A DNA stretch of 64,000 bases from Roseiarcus sp963833955 (GCA_963833955.1 CAWHZY010000012.1:62001-126000), one strand, 5' to 3'; positions 1-9,352 are shown, counted from the first letter of the stretch. Translations and numbers: made by a program. Notes: generated by a model not told the origin, from the sequence alone.

Positions 1-527
1 CGACAGCCAGGGCTTCGTCCGGCCCGCGTTCGGTGACAGAGCCCCAGCCCTCGCCTTGCGGCCGGTGATGGACAAAGGTCACGCGGCGCGCGGCATCGAT
101 GACCCAGAGCGCGTTGAAGCCGTGGCGGGCGTAGAGCCGCGCCTTCAGACCACGGTCATAGCCGAGGCTTGTCGCCGCGACTTCAATGGCGAGCAGAATA
201 TCCTTCCCCTTCACGTCCTCGAGCTTCAAGCCATTCGGATAGAGCGCGAGGTCGGGTTCCACGAACGTATTTGGGCTGAGATAGATCGTCGAATTCGACC
301 CCCATCCAAAGGTGGCTGGGAAGCGCCCGCGCAATGGCGATGTTGAGGGCGATTTTGATGCGTTCGGGAATGTGCGATTTGGCCTGCATTGGGACGATCT
401 CGCCTTCGATCAGTTCGAAGTTCTCGTCCTCCGCAATGATGCCCGCATCCTGCATGCGCAGGATTTCCGCCACCGTAAACGATCGGCGGTCGAAACCCTC
501 GGCGGCGCGGGTAACGTTGGTTCGCAT
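1..527 (-). pseudogene. Uma2-family (DUF820) putative endonuclease, frameshifted and cut by the window edge
   Basis: The N-terminal part (from ATG at 527) reads MRTNVTRAAEGFDRRSFTVA and continues with the Uma2 hallmark 'ELIEGEIVPM'. Near position 302 the reading frame shifts by one base inside a run of five G (minus strand). Dropping one G restores 'STIYLSPNTFVEPDLALYPN' and then 'DILLAIEVAATSLGYDRGLK', the catalytic part of this PD-(D/E)XK-like family. The gene continues past position 1, so its C terminus is missing. It starts 24 bp after the infB stop on the same strand and may be transcribed with it. Uma2 proteins are widespread, often multicopy, and have no settled function in bacteria. 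The single-base shift in a homopolymer looks like a sequencing error rather than decay. Confidence 0.75.
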
Positions 528-551
528 CTCTTCTCTATCCGCGCCCGCCGG

Positions 552-3230
552 TTAGAGCGTGCGGCGGATCTCCTCGACGGTATAGCACTCGATGACGTCG
601 CCGACCCGCATGTCGTGGTAGTTCTCGAACGCCATGCCGCACTCCTGCCCGGCCTGCACCTGAGCGACTTCGTCCTTGAACCGCTTGAGCGTCGACAGCT
701 TACCCTCGTGCACGACCACGCTGTCCCGGATGAGGCGGACGTGCGCGCCGCGCTGCACGACGCCATCGGTCACGCGGCAACCCGCCACCAAGCCAACCTT
801 GGAAATGTCGAACAATTCGAGAATTTGCGCATTGCCCAGCATCGTCTCGCGCAACGTCGGCGCAAGCATCCCCGAGAGGGCCGCCTTCACGTCGTCGACT
901 AGATTGTAGATGATGTTGTAGTAGCGGATCTCGACGCCGTCCTGCTCGGCAAGGTCCCGCGCCTCCTTGTTCGCGCGAACGTTGAAGCCGAGGATGACCG
1001 CCTTCGAGGCGGTGGCCAAAGTCACGTCGGATTCGGTTATGCCGCCGGCGGCGCCATGGATGACCCGCGCCATGACTTCGTCGTTGCCAAGCTTTTCGAG
1101 CGCTGAAGTTATCGCCTCGACCGATCCCTGCACATCGCCCTTGAGGACGATCGGCATCTCTTTGTGACCCGCCGCTTTGAGATTGCTCATCATGTCGGCA
1201 AGCGAGGTCCTCGCGGCAGGCCCGCGCGCAACGATCTTCTCCCGCCGCTGGCGTTCGCGATATTCCGTGATTTCTCTCGCGCGCGCTTCGGATTCGACCA
1301 CGGCCACTCGATCGCCCGCCTCCGGCGCGCCCGAGAATCCCAGCACCTCGACCGGCGTCGATGGCTTAGCCGCCTCCAGGGTCCCCCCCTTGTCGTCAAT
1401 CAGCGCCCTGACGCGGCCCCAATGCGATCCGGCGACGACCAACGCGCCGACCTTGAGGGTGCCCCGCTGCACCAGCACCGTCGCCACGGGTCCGCGACCG
1501 CGATCGAGCCTCGCCTCGATGACCGTGCCCTCCGCACTGCGGTCCGGGTCCGCAACAAGGTCGAGCAATTCGGCCTGCAGCGCGATCGCCTCGAGCAGCT
1601 TGTCGAGATTGGTGCCCTTGGTCGCCGACACTTCGACCGCAAGGGTATCGCCGCCAAACGCCTCGACCTGCACGTCGTGCTGGAGGAGCTCTTGCATCAC
1701 GCGTTGGGGATCGGCTTCGGGCTTGTCGATCTTGTTGACGGCGACGATGATTGGAGCGTGGGCGGCCTTGGCGTGGCGAATCGCCTCGATCGTCTGCGGC
1801 ATGACGCCGTCATCCGCCGCCACAACCAGGACGACGATGTCGGTGACCTTCGCGCCACGCGCGCGCATCGCGGTGAACGCCGCGTGGCCGGGGGTGTCGA
1901 TGAAGGTGATGGCCTCGCCGCCGGGCGCAATGACCTGATAGGCGCCGATGTGCTGCGTGATGCCGCCGGCTTCGCCCGCGACTACGTTAGCGTGACGGAT
2001 CGCGTCGAGCAGCGATGTCTTGCCGTGATCGACGTGGCCCATGATGGTGACGATAGGCGGCCGCGGAACAGACGCGCCGTCCTCATCGGGCCGATCAAAG
2101 AGACCCTCCTCGACGTCCAATTCGGCGACGCGCTTGACCGAATGGCCCATTTCCTCGGCGATGAGCTGGGCGTCGTCGGCCTCGAGCACATCGGTCAGAG
2201 TCACCATGCGGCCCTGGCGCATCAGAAGCTTGATCACGTCGACCGCGCGTTCTGACATGCGGCTCGCGAGCTCCTGAATGGTGATCGCTTCCGGGAGCAC
2301 GATCTCACGCGCGATTTTCTCTTTCTGATCCTGCGCGCCGTGGCCTCTCAGCCGCTGTGTCCGACGACGGAACGCGGCCACCGAACGGGTGCGCTCCTCC
2401 TCGCCGGAGGTCGCGCTGGTGACTGTCAGGCGGCCGCGGTTGCGCTGCTCGCCGGTGCGCGCCGGCCGCGGCGTCGGGACGACGACCTTCTGCCCCGGCG
2501 GCAGCGCGAGCGCCGGACGCCTGACGACGACCCGCCGCTCTTCCTCTGTGTTAGCAGGGGCAGCGGCAGGGGTACGCGCGACCGCTCCCGGCACAGCCGT
2601 GCTGGGCGCAGCCGGGCCCACGCGCGGGATCGACGGCGACTGCGACGGTTCGCCGCCGGAAAGGCGTCGTCGGGCTTCGTCCTCCGACTGCCGCTTGAAA
2701 CTGGCCTCCTGCGCGCGGCGAAGCTCTTCGTCGCGCTTGCGCGCTTCGGCAGCCTCGCGTTCGAGGCGATCGCGCGCCTCGCGCTCGCGCCGAGCCCCGG
2801 CATCCGCCTCCTGGCGGCGGCGATCGTCCTCCTCCGACGCGCGCGCGTCGATCAGCGCCCGGGCGCGCGCTTCGCGCTGCTCGGCGGTCAAGGTGGGCAG
2901 GACGACGCCGGTCTTGGGGGGCGGCGGTGCGGTCGGCTTGACAGGTGCGACGGGAGCGGGCCGGGCCGAGGCGGCAAGCGTGGGCTTGGCCGGGGCCGGA
3001 GCAACCGGCGGCGGCGCGGCGGCGGGCGCCGGCGGCGCAGGTCGCACGGCTGCCGCCGCTTCGGCCGGCGTCAAAATCCGCCGCTTCACCTTCTCGACGA
3101 CGACCGCCTTGCTGCGCCCGTGCGAAAAGCTCTGCCTTACCGTACCCTGCTCAACCGGACGCTTCAGGTGCAACGTCGCCTTCGGCGGCGCAGCCGTCAC
3201 TGTCTTATCGCTATTACCCGTCTCACTCAT
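552..3230 (-). CDS. infB: Translation initiation factor IF-2
   Basis: GTPase that delivers fMet-tRNA to the 30S subunit and promotes subunit joining. The 892-aa product has a long Ala/Pro/Arg-rich low-complexity N terminus (roughly residues 1-300, with a charged Glu/Arg coiled-coil stretch), an IF2_N module, then the G domain with P-loop GHVDHGKTSLLDAIR near residue 395, DTPGHAAF and NKIDKPEAD. Beta-barrel domains and the conserved C terminus (GMAFENYHDMRVGDVIECY) follow. Length is normal for alphaproteobacteria. The ATG at 3230 has AGGAAG 4-9 bp upstream. It is the last of four translation/transcription genes rimP-nusA-ylxR-infB transcribed leftward, an arrangement conserved across bacteria. 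The reading frame is intact. Confidence 0.98.
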   Translation of the reverse strand: MSETGNSDKTVTAAPPKATLHLKRPVEQGTVRQSFSHGRSKAVVVEKVKRRILTPAEAAAAVRPAPPAPAAAPPPVAPAPAKPTLAASARPAPVAPVKPTAPPPPKTGVVLPTLTAEQREARARALIDARASEEDDRRRQEADAGARREREARDRLEREAAEARKRDEELRRAQEASFKRQSEDEARRRLSGGEPSQSPSIPRVGPAAPSTAVPGAVARTPAAAPANTEEERRVVVRRPALALPPGQKVVVPTPRPARTGEQRNRGRLTVTSATSGEEERTRSVAAFRRRTQRLRGHGAQDQKEKIAREIVLPEAITIQELASRMSERAVDVIKLLMRQGRMVTLTDVLEADDAQLIAEEMGHSVKRVAELDVEEGLFDRPDEDGASVPRPPIVTIMGHVDHGKTSLLDAIRHANVVAGEAGGITQHIGAYQVIAPGGEAITFIDTPGHAAFTAMRARGAKVTDIVVLVVAADDGVMPQTIEAIRHAKAAHAPIIVAVNKIDKPEADPQRVMQELLQHDVQVEAFGGDTLAVEVSATKGTNLDKLLEAIALQAELLDLVADPDRSAEGTVIEARLDRGRGPVATVLVQRGTLKVGALVVAGSHWGRVRALIDDKGGTLEAAKPSTPVEVLGFSGAPEAGDRVAVVESEARAREITEYRERQRREKIVARGPAARTSLADMMSNLKAAGHKEMPIVLKGDVQGSVEAITSALEKLGNDEVMARVIHGAAGGITESDVTLATASKAVILGFNVRANKEARDLAEQDGVEIRYYNIIYNLVDDVKAALSGMLAPTLRETMLGNAQILELFDISKVGLVAGCRVTDGVVQRGAHVRLIRDSVVVHEGKLSTLKRFKDEVAQVQAGQECGMAFENYHDMRVGDVIECYTVEEIRRTL

Positions 3231-3238
3231 GCCACTTC

Positions 3239-3946
3239 CTAACCACCTGGCTTCTCAGCCAATCTGATGGACCTGCCAAGCGCTCCGGCCTCGTCGGCCG
3301 TCACGCCGCCGCGCTCCGTTCCACCTGCAGCGTCCGCTTCGCCGCCGCGATAGCGGCGCAGACGATCCGCCCTTGCGAGAAAGGCCGAACTCGCCGCCCC
3401 GTGTTTGAGGGCAGCATGTATCACATTTGCCCGCCCCAATGCCAAATCCAATTCGCCCGACTTGAAGAGATCGACGCGCACAATCGCGGTCGCTTCCGGG
3501 CCGAGTTTGGCGCGCAGGGCCTGGACTCGCTTCGCCGCTCCGTCCACCGCCCCGTCGCTCGCCTGAATCAGCGCGACGACCGTCCCGGCCTCGATCGCCG
3601 AATCGACCTTGAACGCGCCCGCCACGACGAGGCCGGCCTTGTTGGCGATCGACAGCGACTGCAACGCGTCCCGCTCGAGGAGGGCGCCGACGGTCTCGGC
3701 CAGCGCGGCCGGCGCATCTACCTTGGCCCGAAAGGCGCGCGAAAACGCCTGTTTCGCGGCCGCCCGGCTCACCGTGTCAAAGCTCAGTTGCGTCCATACC
3801 CCCCGTCCCGGCAGCTTGCGCCGGATATCCGGGACGACCGATCCGTCCGGGCTGAGCGCGAAGCGCAGCATTGCATCGGGAACGTCCTTGGTCCCCGTAA
3901 CGATGCAGGTCCGCTCCGACCCGGCTTGGTCGCTTTCCGTTCGCAA
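3239..3946 (-). CDS. YlxR-family RNA-binding protein with L7Ae/L30e-like C-terminal domain
   Basis: Small nucleic-acid-binding protein between nusA and infB. The N-terminal YlxR (DUF448) domain shows 'RTCIVTGTKDVPDAMLRFAL' and the signature 'KLPGRGVWTQLS'. The second half ('SLSIANKAGLVVAGAFKVDS') matches the ribosomal L7Ae/L30e-like fold that alphaproteobacteria commonly fuse to YlxR, followed by a disordered tail. It lies 8 bp upstream of infB and 17 bp downstream of nusA, so it is certainly in the same operon. The start taken here is a TTG at 3946; no good ATG lies upstream in frame. YlxR homologues have been linked to nucleoid or RNase P binding in other bacteria; nothing in this sequence fixes its role. 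Confidence 0.9.
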   Translation of the reverse strand: MRTESDQAGSERTCIVTGTKDVPDAMLRFALSPDGSVVPDIRRKLPGRGVWTQLSFDTVSRAAAKQAFSRAFRAKVDAPAALAETVGALLERDALQSLSIANKAGLVVAGAFKVDSAIEAGTVVALIQASDGAVDGAAKRVQALRAKLGPEATAIVRVDLFKSGELDLALGRANVIHAALKHGAASSAFLARADRLRRYRGGEADAAGGTERGGVTADEAGALGRSIRLAEKPGG

Positions 3947-3963
3947 TCGACCGATCCCACCAC

Positions 3964-5553
3964 CTACGCGCCTTCGGCGTCTTGCACTTCCGGTTCCGGC
4001 TCGGGCGCCGGCGCCTCGATCCAGCCGGCGCGCACGCGCGCGTCCAGGATCATCGCGTCAGCTTGCGCCCGCGACACGTCGAACCCGGCAAGGAAGCCCG
4101 GCTTCGCCACGTCGCCATCCATCCAACCCACGAGGTCGTCGCTCGCGCAATCGGCGAGATCCTCCAGCGTCTTGACGCCGTTCTCTCCGAGCTTGACCAG
4201 CATCGGCGTGGTCAGGCCCGAAATCTCCTTGAGATCGTCGGACACCCCGAGCGCCTTTCGCTGGTCGTCAAACTCGGTTTCGATACGGGCCAGGTGTCCC
4301 TGGGCGCGCGCCTGAATTTCGGCCGCCGTATCATCGTCGAAACCTTCAATCGAAGCCAGCTCGCGGGGCTCGACATAGGCGATTTCGTCGACCGTGCGGA
4401 AGCCTTCCGAGGCCAGAAGCTGGGCGACCGTCTCGTCGACGTCGAGCGCATCCATGAAGGTCTGCGTCCGCTCGGCGAATTCCTTCTGCCGGCGCTCGGA
4501 CTCCTCGGCTTCCGTCAAGATGTCGATGTCCCAGCCGGTCAGTTGCGAAGCGAGGCGCACGTTTTGCCCGCGCCGGCCGATCGCCAGCGACAGCTGATCG
4601 TCAGGAACGACGACTTCGATGCGGGTCGAGTCCTCGTCCAGCACCACCTTCATGACCTCTGCTGGCTGCAGCGCGTTGACGATGAAGGTCGCAGCGTCGG
4701 CAGACCAGGGAATGATGTCGATCTTCTCGCCCTGCTGTTCGTTGACTACCGCCTGCACGCGCGAACCGCGCATGCCGACGCACGCGCCGACCGGATCGAT
4801 CGAGGAATCGTTCGACACCACCGCAATCTTGGCGCGCGAGCCTGGATCGCGCGCGACCGACTTGATCTCGACGATGCCGTCGTAGATTTCCGGCACTTCC
4901 TGGGCGAACAGCCGGGCGGTGAATTGCGGATGGGTGCGGGAGAGGAAAATCTGCGGGCCGCGGGCCTCGCGCCGGACGTCATAGACATAAGCGCGGATGC
5001 GATCGCCGGGGCGGAACATCTCGCGCGGGATCAGTTCATCGCGGCGCACGACCGCTTCGCCCGCGCCCGCGCCGCCGAGATCGACCACGACGTTGCCGTA
5101 CTCGACCCGCTTGACCGCGCCGTTGATGATATCGCCGATGCGATCCTTATAGACGTCATATTGCTTGTCGCGCTCCGCCTCGCGGATCTTTTGCACCAGC
5201 ACCTGCTTGGACGCCTGGGCGGGGATGCGCCCGTAGTCGAACGGCGGCAGCAATTCTGCGATCCAGTCGCCGATCTGGGCCGAGGGGTTTTTCTTCTGCG
5301 CCTCGGTGAGCGTCATCTGCGTCGCCTCGTTCTCGACCTCGTCGACAACGAGCAAAAGCCGGGAAAACCGGATCTCGCCGGTTTTCGGATTGATCTCCGC
5401 GCGGACCTCGGTCTCCTGGCCGTAACGCGAGCGCGCCGCTTTCTGCATCGCGTCTTCCATCGACGCCAGAACGATCGACCGATCGATCGATTTCTCGCGC
5501 GCGACCGCGTCGACGATCTGCAACAGTTCAAGTCGGTTGGCGCTAATGGCCAT
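3964..5553 (-). CDS. nusA: Transcription termination/antitermination protein NusA
   Basis: RNA polymerase-associated factor controlling pausing, intrinsic and Rho-dependent termination, and antitermination. Domains in order: NusA N-terminal domain (from MAISANRLELLQIVDAVARE), S1 domain (about residues 135-200, 'GDIINGAVKRVEYGNVVVDL'), two KH domains (including 'IGRRGQNVRLASQLTGWDID'), then two helix-hairpin-helix type repeats and an acidic tail. The 529-aa length fits alphaproteobacterial NusA. An ATG at 5568 is possible, but the ATG at 5553 has AAGGAGA at proper spacing and starts with the family-typical MA(I/V)SANRLELL. It overlaps the end of rimP by 11 bp, implying coupled translation. Confidence 0.97.
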   Translation of the reverse strand: MAISANRLELLQIVDAVAREKSIDRSIVLASMEDAMQKAARSRYGQETEVRAEINPKTGEIRFSRLLLVVDEVENEATQMTLTEAQKKNPSAQIGDWIAELLPPFDYGRIPAQASKQVLVQKIREAERDKQYDVYKDRIGDIINGAVKRVEYGNVVVDLGGAGAGEAVVRRDELIPREMFRPGDRIRAYVYDVRREARGPQIFLSRTHPQFTARLFAQEVPEIYDGIVEIKSVARDPGSRAKIAVVSNDSSIDPVGACVGMRGSRVQAVVNEQQGEKIDIIPWSADAATFIVNALQPAEVMKVVLDEDSTRIEVVVPDDQLSLAIGRRGQNVRLASQLTGWDIDILTEAEESERRQKEFAERTQTFMDALDVDETVAQLLASEGFRTVDEIAYVEPRELASIEGFDDDTAAEIQARAQGHLARIETEFDDQRKALGVSDDLKEISGLTTPMLVKLGENGVKTLEDLADCASDDLVGWMDGDVAKPGFLAGFDVSRAQADAMILDARVRAGWIEAPAPEPEPEVQDAEGA

Positions 5554-6280
5554 GATTGTCTCCTTCATCAGGCCCGAGCGGCTTTGACGCCGCGCCGCGG
5601 GCCGCGGCTTTGGGTTCGTTCGTCTTGCGCCTGGCGCGCGGATTGGCGTCTCGGCCGTTCCCGCGAGGCGAGGCTTGCTTCGCGTCCTTGAGCGCCGCCT
5701 TCTCGCGCCTGAGCGCGGCGCGGATGAGATCGTCAGTCAATACGAGCCGCGCCTCGGCCATTGCGCGGATCGGCAATTCGACCTCGCTCGTGCTCCCGTC
5801 GTCGGCGATCAGCGCCATTCGCGCCGATGGCCCATCGGGTCCGGGAGCGACGGCGGCGAGATGTCCGCGAAAGCGTTTGCGTCCATTGACCGGGACCGCC
5901 ATCTCCACGCGCGCTTCGTGGCCGATCGCGCGGGCGAAATCCGATTCGCGCACCAGCGGCCGATCGATGCCCGGGGACGAAATCTCCAGCCGATAGGCCT
6001 GCGCCATCGGCTCCTCGACGTCGAAGACCGGCGACAACGCGACGCTCACGTTTTCGCAATCCTCGATCGACATCATCCCGTCCGGACGCTCCGCCATGAT
6101 CTGGATCGTCGCGCCCGCGGCCGACGAAACTTTGACCCGGACAAGCCGGTAGCCCAGACCCCGCAGAACCGGCGCCGCAATGGCGCCGACGCGCCCGCCG
6201 GGGCCCGAGTCGCCAATCAGGCGCGCTTCGTCCAGCCCTTCGATGGGCGCCATAGCGTTTGGAAGCGAGGCTTCGACCAT
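5543..6280 (-). CDS. rimP: Ribosome maturation factor RimP
   Basis: Assembly factor for the 30S ribosomal subunit, first gene of the rimP-nusA-ylxR-infB operon. Visible family features are 'VLRGLGYRLVRVKVSSAAG', 'MSIEDCENVSVALSPVFDVE' and the strongly conserved 'YRLEISSPGIDRPLVRESDF'. A basic low-complexity C-terminal extension of about 60 residues (Lys/Arg/Ala-rich) is common in Hyphomicrobiales. The frame stays open to 6331, but that part encodes the terminator-like leader hairpin, so the ATG at 6280 (MVEASLPN) is chosen. The product is about 245 aa. Confidence 0.95.
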   Translation of the reverse strand: MVEASLPNAMAPIEGLDEARLIGDSGPGGRVGAIAAPVLRGLGYRLVRVKVSSAAGATIQIMAERPDGMMSIEDCENVSVALSPVFDVEEPMAQAYRLEISSPGIDRPLVRESDFARAIGHEARVEMAVPVNGRKRFRGHLAAVAPGPDGPSARMALIADDGSTSEVELPIRAMAEARLVLTDDLIRAALRREKAALKDAKQASPRGNGRDANPRARRKTNEPKAAARGAASKPLGPDEGDNHGH

Positions 6281-6295
6281 ACGACCTTGGGCAAT

Positions 6296-6327
6296 AAAAA
6301 AGAGCGGGTCCCGGCCGGGGCCCACTC
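6296..6327 (-). terminator. Terminator-like leader hairpin (attenuator) upstream of rimP
   Basis: On the minus strand a GC-rich hairpin (arms GAG-GGG-CCCGG and CCGGG-CCC-CTC with single mismatches, positions 6302-6327) is followed directly by six T (6296-6301). That is the form of an intrinsic terminator. It sits 16 bp before the rimP start codon, inside the 5' leader rather than after a gene. Terminator-type leaders before rimP are known in several proteobacteria and point to attenuation of the rimP-nusA-infB operon, plausibly autogenous through NusA. That regulatory reading is inference; the hairpin and T-tract are directly visible. Confidence 0.75.
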
Positions 6328-6461
6328 TCAACTTGTCTCTCCTTGCGAAGAGCTATGAGATTTCGTTGACCGCGATATAAGGGAACCAAGCCGCCAGCGC
6401 AAGGGGAAAAGACTGGACGCGGAGGCGTTTTCGCACTGACCCGCTGCTAAGGGGTTTACGC

Positions 6462-6504
6462 CCTCATCCCGAGGAGCGCCGAAGGCGCGTCTCGAAGGAC
6501 GAGG
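6462..6504. repeat. REP-like palindromic intergenic element
   Basis: Imperfect palindrome just downstream of the acyl-CoA synthetase gene: outer arms CCTCATCC and GGACGAGG, inner arms GCGCC and GGCGC around GAA. Elements of this type are dispersed in Hyphomicrobiales genomes. It may help protect or end the mRNA, but there is no T-tract. Confidence 0.6.
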
Positions 6505-6519
6505 TCGCGTGCACGTTCC

Positions 6520-8145
6520 TCACGCCGTCGGCAGCTTGTAGCCCTTGAACGTCTCGCGCAGCTTGAGCTTGTTGATCTTGCCGGTCGCGGTGTGAGGAAT
6601 CTCCTTCACCACCTGCATATCGTCAGGCATCCACCATTTGGCGATCCGGGGCTTCAGGAAATCGAGGACCTCGGCGCTGTTGGGGGAATGCCCTTCCTTC
6701 GCCACAACGACCAGCAGCGGGCGTTCATCCCATTTCGGGTGGGCGATGCCGATGACGGCGGCCTCGGCGACATCCGGATGAGCAACAGCCAGATTCTCGA
6801 TATCGATGCTCGAGATCCACTCGCCGCCCGATTTGATCACGTCCTTCGACCGATCGGTGATCTGCATGAACCCTTCGGAATCGATGGTCGCGACATCTCC
6901 GGTGTCGAAGAATCCGTGCTCGTCGAGAATCTCCGTTTCGTCCTTGAAATATTTGTCGACGACGGAGAAGCCTCGAACTTTCAGCCGGCCGAAGCGCTTG
7001 CCGTCCCACGGCAGCTCCTTGTTCTCGTCGTCGACGATCCTCATCTCGACTCCAAACGGCGCCCAGCCCTGCTTGGACTGGAGCGCGAGCCTCTGATCGC
7101 CCGAAAGGGCTTTCGCGCTGGGCTTGAGCGCGCCCGCCGAGCCGACCGGGCTCATCTCCGTCATGCCCCAGGCGTGGCGAACCGTGACGCCGTAATCCTC
7201 CTGGAAGGCGCGAATCATATCGGGCGGACAGGCCGACCCGCCAATGCCGACGAATTTGAGCGTCGTGGGCTTCTTGTTCTCCTTGCGCAGATATTGCAGC
7301 AGGCCCAGCCAGACGGTCGGCACGGCCGCGGTCATCGTCACCTTTTCGGTCTCCAGGAGCTCGTAGACCGAGGCGCCGTCGAGCCTGGGGCCCGGCATCA
7401 CCATGCTCGCGCCGCGCATCGGGCACGAAAGCGCGAGGCCCCACGAATTGGCGTGGAACATGGGCACCACGGGCAGGACCGAATCATCCGACGTGACGGT
7501 GAGACACGCGGACGTGCTCGCCATCATCGAATGCAGGAGGTTCGAGCGATGCGAATAAAGCACGCCCTTCGGATTCCCGGTCGTGCCGGAAGTGTAGCAG
7601 AGTCCGGCCGCGGTCCGCTCGTCGAACTCCTTCCAGGCGAAATCGTCGTCGACCTCGCCGATCCAATCTTCGTAGGCGACGGCGTTCTTGAGTTTGGTCG
7701 CCGGCATGTGGGCGCCGTCGGTCAGAACGACGTAGCGCTCAATCGTCGGCAAACGGTCGGCGAGCCCCTCCAGCAACGGCACGAAGGTCAGGTCGACGAA
7801 CACGATCCGGTCTTCGGCGTCGTTCATGATCCAGGCGATTTGCTCGGGGAAGAGCCGCGGATTGACCGTGTGATAGACCCCGCCGGCGCCGACGATGCCA
7901 TACCAGGTTTCGAGATGGCGATAGCCGTTCCAGGCGAGGGTCGCGACGCGGTCGCCGAGCTTGATCCCGTCGCGCTCGAGTCTTTTGGCGACTTTGAGCG
8001 CGCGTTGCCGAACGGCGCGGTAGTTGGTGTAGTGCATCGGCCCTTCGACCGTCCGCGAGGCGACCTGTTGCTCGGGGAACTGGACGGCGGCGAAATCGAT
8101 GACCTTGTGCATCAGCAGGGGCCAATCCTGCATCCGTCCCAACAT
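6520..8145 (-). CDS. Acyl-CoA synthetase (AMP-forming; medium/long-chain or 3-methylmercaptopropionyl-CoA ligase type)
   Basis: ATP-dependent ligase activating a carboxylic acid through an acyl-adenylate to the CoA thioester. The about 541-aa product has the full ANL-family motif set: P-loop 'CYTSGTTGNPKGVLYSHR' near residue 190, 'HAWGMTEMSPVG', 'GRLKVRGFSVVDKYF', 'FFDTGDVATIDSEGFMQITD' (adenylate-binding Asp), and the C-terminal catalytic Lys in 'TATGKINKLKLRE'. Length and motifs place it with the FadD/DmdB-like group, but the substrate cannot be read from sequence. The ATG at 8145 has a GGGAGAAA ribosome-binding site; an open upstream extension to 8238 lacks one. It is divergent from a MarR regulator 146 bp away, which may control it. 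Confidence 0.9.
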   Translation of the reverse strand: MLGRMQDWPLLMHKVIDFAAVQFPEQQVASRTVEGPMHYTNYRAVRQRALKVAKRLERDGIKLGDRVATLAWNGYRHLETWYGIVGAGGVYHTVNPRLFPEQIAWIMNDAEDRIVFVDLTFVPLLEGLADRLPTIERYVVLTDGAHMPATKLKNAVAYEDWIGEVDDDFAWKEFDERTAAGLCYTSGTTGNPKGVLYSHRSNLLHSMMASTSACLTVTSDDSVLPVVPMFHANSWGLALSCPMRGASMVMPGPRLDGASVYELLETEKVTMTAAVPTVWLGLLQYLRKENKKPTTLKFVGIGGSACPPDMIRAFQEDYGVTVRHAWGMTEMSPVGSAGALKPSAKALSGDQRLALQSKQGWAPFGVEMRIVDDENKELPWDGKRFGRLKVRGFSVVDKYFKDETEILDEHGFFDTGDVATIDSEGFMQITDRSKDVIKSGGEWISSIDIENLAVAHPDVAEAAVIGIAHPKWDERPLLVVVAKEGHSPNSAEVLDFLKPRIAKWWMPDDMQVVKEIPHTATGKINKLKLRETFKGYKLPTA

Positions 8146-8291
8146 GCGTTTTTCTCCCGGCTGGCTTATCGGCGCTTGATCGCGGCGCGCGGATTGTTCA
8201 TGGGGTAACACAGTGGCGCCCTGTGCGCCCCTTGGCAATCCGCCAGACTGGAACTGTCCTCGCCGCTGCGCCCTTTACGAACAGGAGCCCG

Positions 8292-8768
8292 ATGCCTGAC
8301 CGGCAGAACGCCGACCGCTCGTTAAGGGTCTGGTTTCGGCTCATCCGCCTCGAGGCGCGCATGCAGGCCGCGGTCGGCGAGCGCCTGCGCGAGATCGGCC
8401 TCTCGATCCCGCAATGCGATGTGTTGACGACGCTGACCGAGCAGGAGGGCGTGAGCCAGCAGGAACTGGCCACGAGGCTTTACGTCACCAAGGGCAACAT
8501 CTCGGGCCTGATCGACCGGCTGGCGGAAGCGGGCCTGGTCGAGCGCCGCCCGACGGCGAATGACCGTCGCCAGCACGCCATCTACCTCACCGAGCCCGGC
8601 CGCGCGATCGCCGGGCGGGCGATCGCCGTTCAGCGCCGCTGGATCGCCTCGACGCTCGGCCGCATGACGGAGGCTGACCTCGAAGCGCTGGAGGGGAAGC
8701 TGGTGGCGCTAAGGGACATCGTGCGCGAGGCCGAGGCGCCGGAGCCGGCGGGCGCGGCGAAGGGGTGA
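8292..8768 (+). CDS. MarR-family transcriptional regulator
   Basis: Winged-helix dimeric repressor of about 158 aa. The DNA-binding region is clear: 'SQQELATRLYVTKGNISGLI' (recognition helix) followed by 'DRLAEAGLVERRPTANDRRQ' (wing with the conserved D-R-R). The start at 8292 (MPDRQNADRS) has CAGGAG 8 bp upstream and is preferred over the in-frame ATG at 8223. It lies head to head with the acyl-CoA synthetase gene, which makes that gene its most likely target, with the ligand perhaps an aromatic or fatty acid or its CoA ester. That is inference from position only. Confidence 0.9.
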   Translation: MPDRQNADRSLRVWFRLIRLEARMQAAVGERLREIGLSIPQCDVLTTLTEQEGVSQQELATRLYVTKGNISGLIDRLAEAGLVERRPTANDRRQHAIYLTEPGRAIAGRAIAVQRRWIASTLGRMTEADLEALEGKLVALRDIVREAEAPEPAGAAKG

Positions 8769-9207
8769 GACGGGCCGAGGGGTTAGCGAGTCGGTTTTGA
8801 GGCATTTCAAGGGGTTGAGGCGCGATTAACGAGTTCGCCTTGGCGGCTGAGCGTCGCGATTTGTGGGTCCGCCTGCGCCGCCAATCAAAGAACAGATTTC
8901 GCATGGCGAAACAAAACGTTTCGCAACGGGCGCCTTAAATGATTGATTTCATTGATGACGCCGAATCAGTCATTTCGCGGAATCGTTTGTTTTCAAGAGC
9001 TTAGCCGCTGTTTCGTTTCGCCGTTTTCGCAAACTTGCTGTTGGGCGCCGGTCCAGCCGTCGCTGCTTCAAATCCGACCTGCTCATCATAGCCGGAAACT
9101 CAGAAAGAGAGAAGCTTTTGTCGGACTTTTATAGCGCATGGCGTTAGGTGCGGCAGCGCGCGGGCATCGGAACGGAGGAGAGCTTCGAGGCCGGCCTTAA
9201 GCCGTCA

Positions 9208-9228
9208 TCACCGGGCTTGTCCCGGTGA
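9208..9228. repeat. Dispersed palindromic repeat, copy A
   Basis: Perfect 8-bp inverted repeat TCACCGGG-cttgt-CCCGGTGA, part of the 'CCGGGCTTGTCCCGG' family of small intergenic repeats common in Hyphomicrobiales. Confidence 0.6.
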
Positions 9229-9352
9229 TCCACGTGGTCGGGCGCATTCACAGCCAGCGAGCGAGCGCAAAACCCAAGGGCGTTGGCTTCATCCGCCTTG
9301 CAGGGAGCGCGTGGATGGCGGACTCGTCTTCGGCCGCGGGCGCCGCGTGGAT

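Noticed and set aside
6281..6331. N-terminal extension of RimP
   Set aside because: The extra codons are the leader terminator hairpin; the ATG at 6280 fits the family start.
8943..9134. 63-codon open frame in the gap after the MarR gene
   Set aside because: No ribosome-binding site, no recognisable protein features, and it lies in a repeat-containing non-coding stretch.
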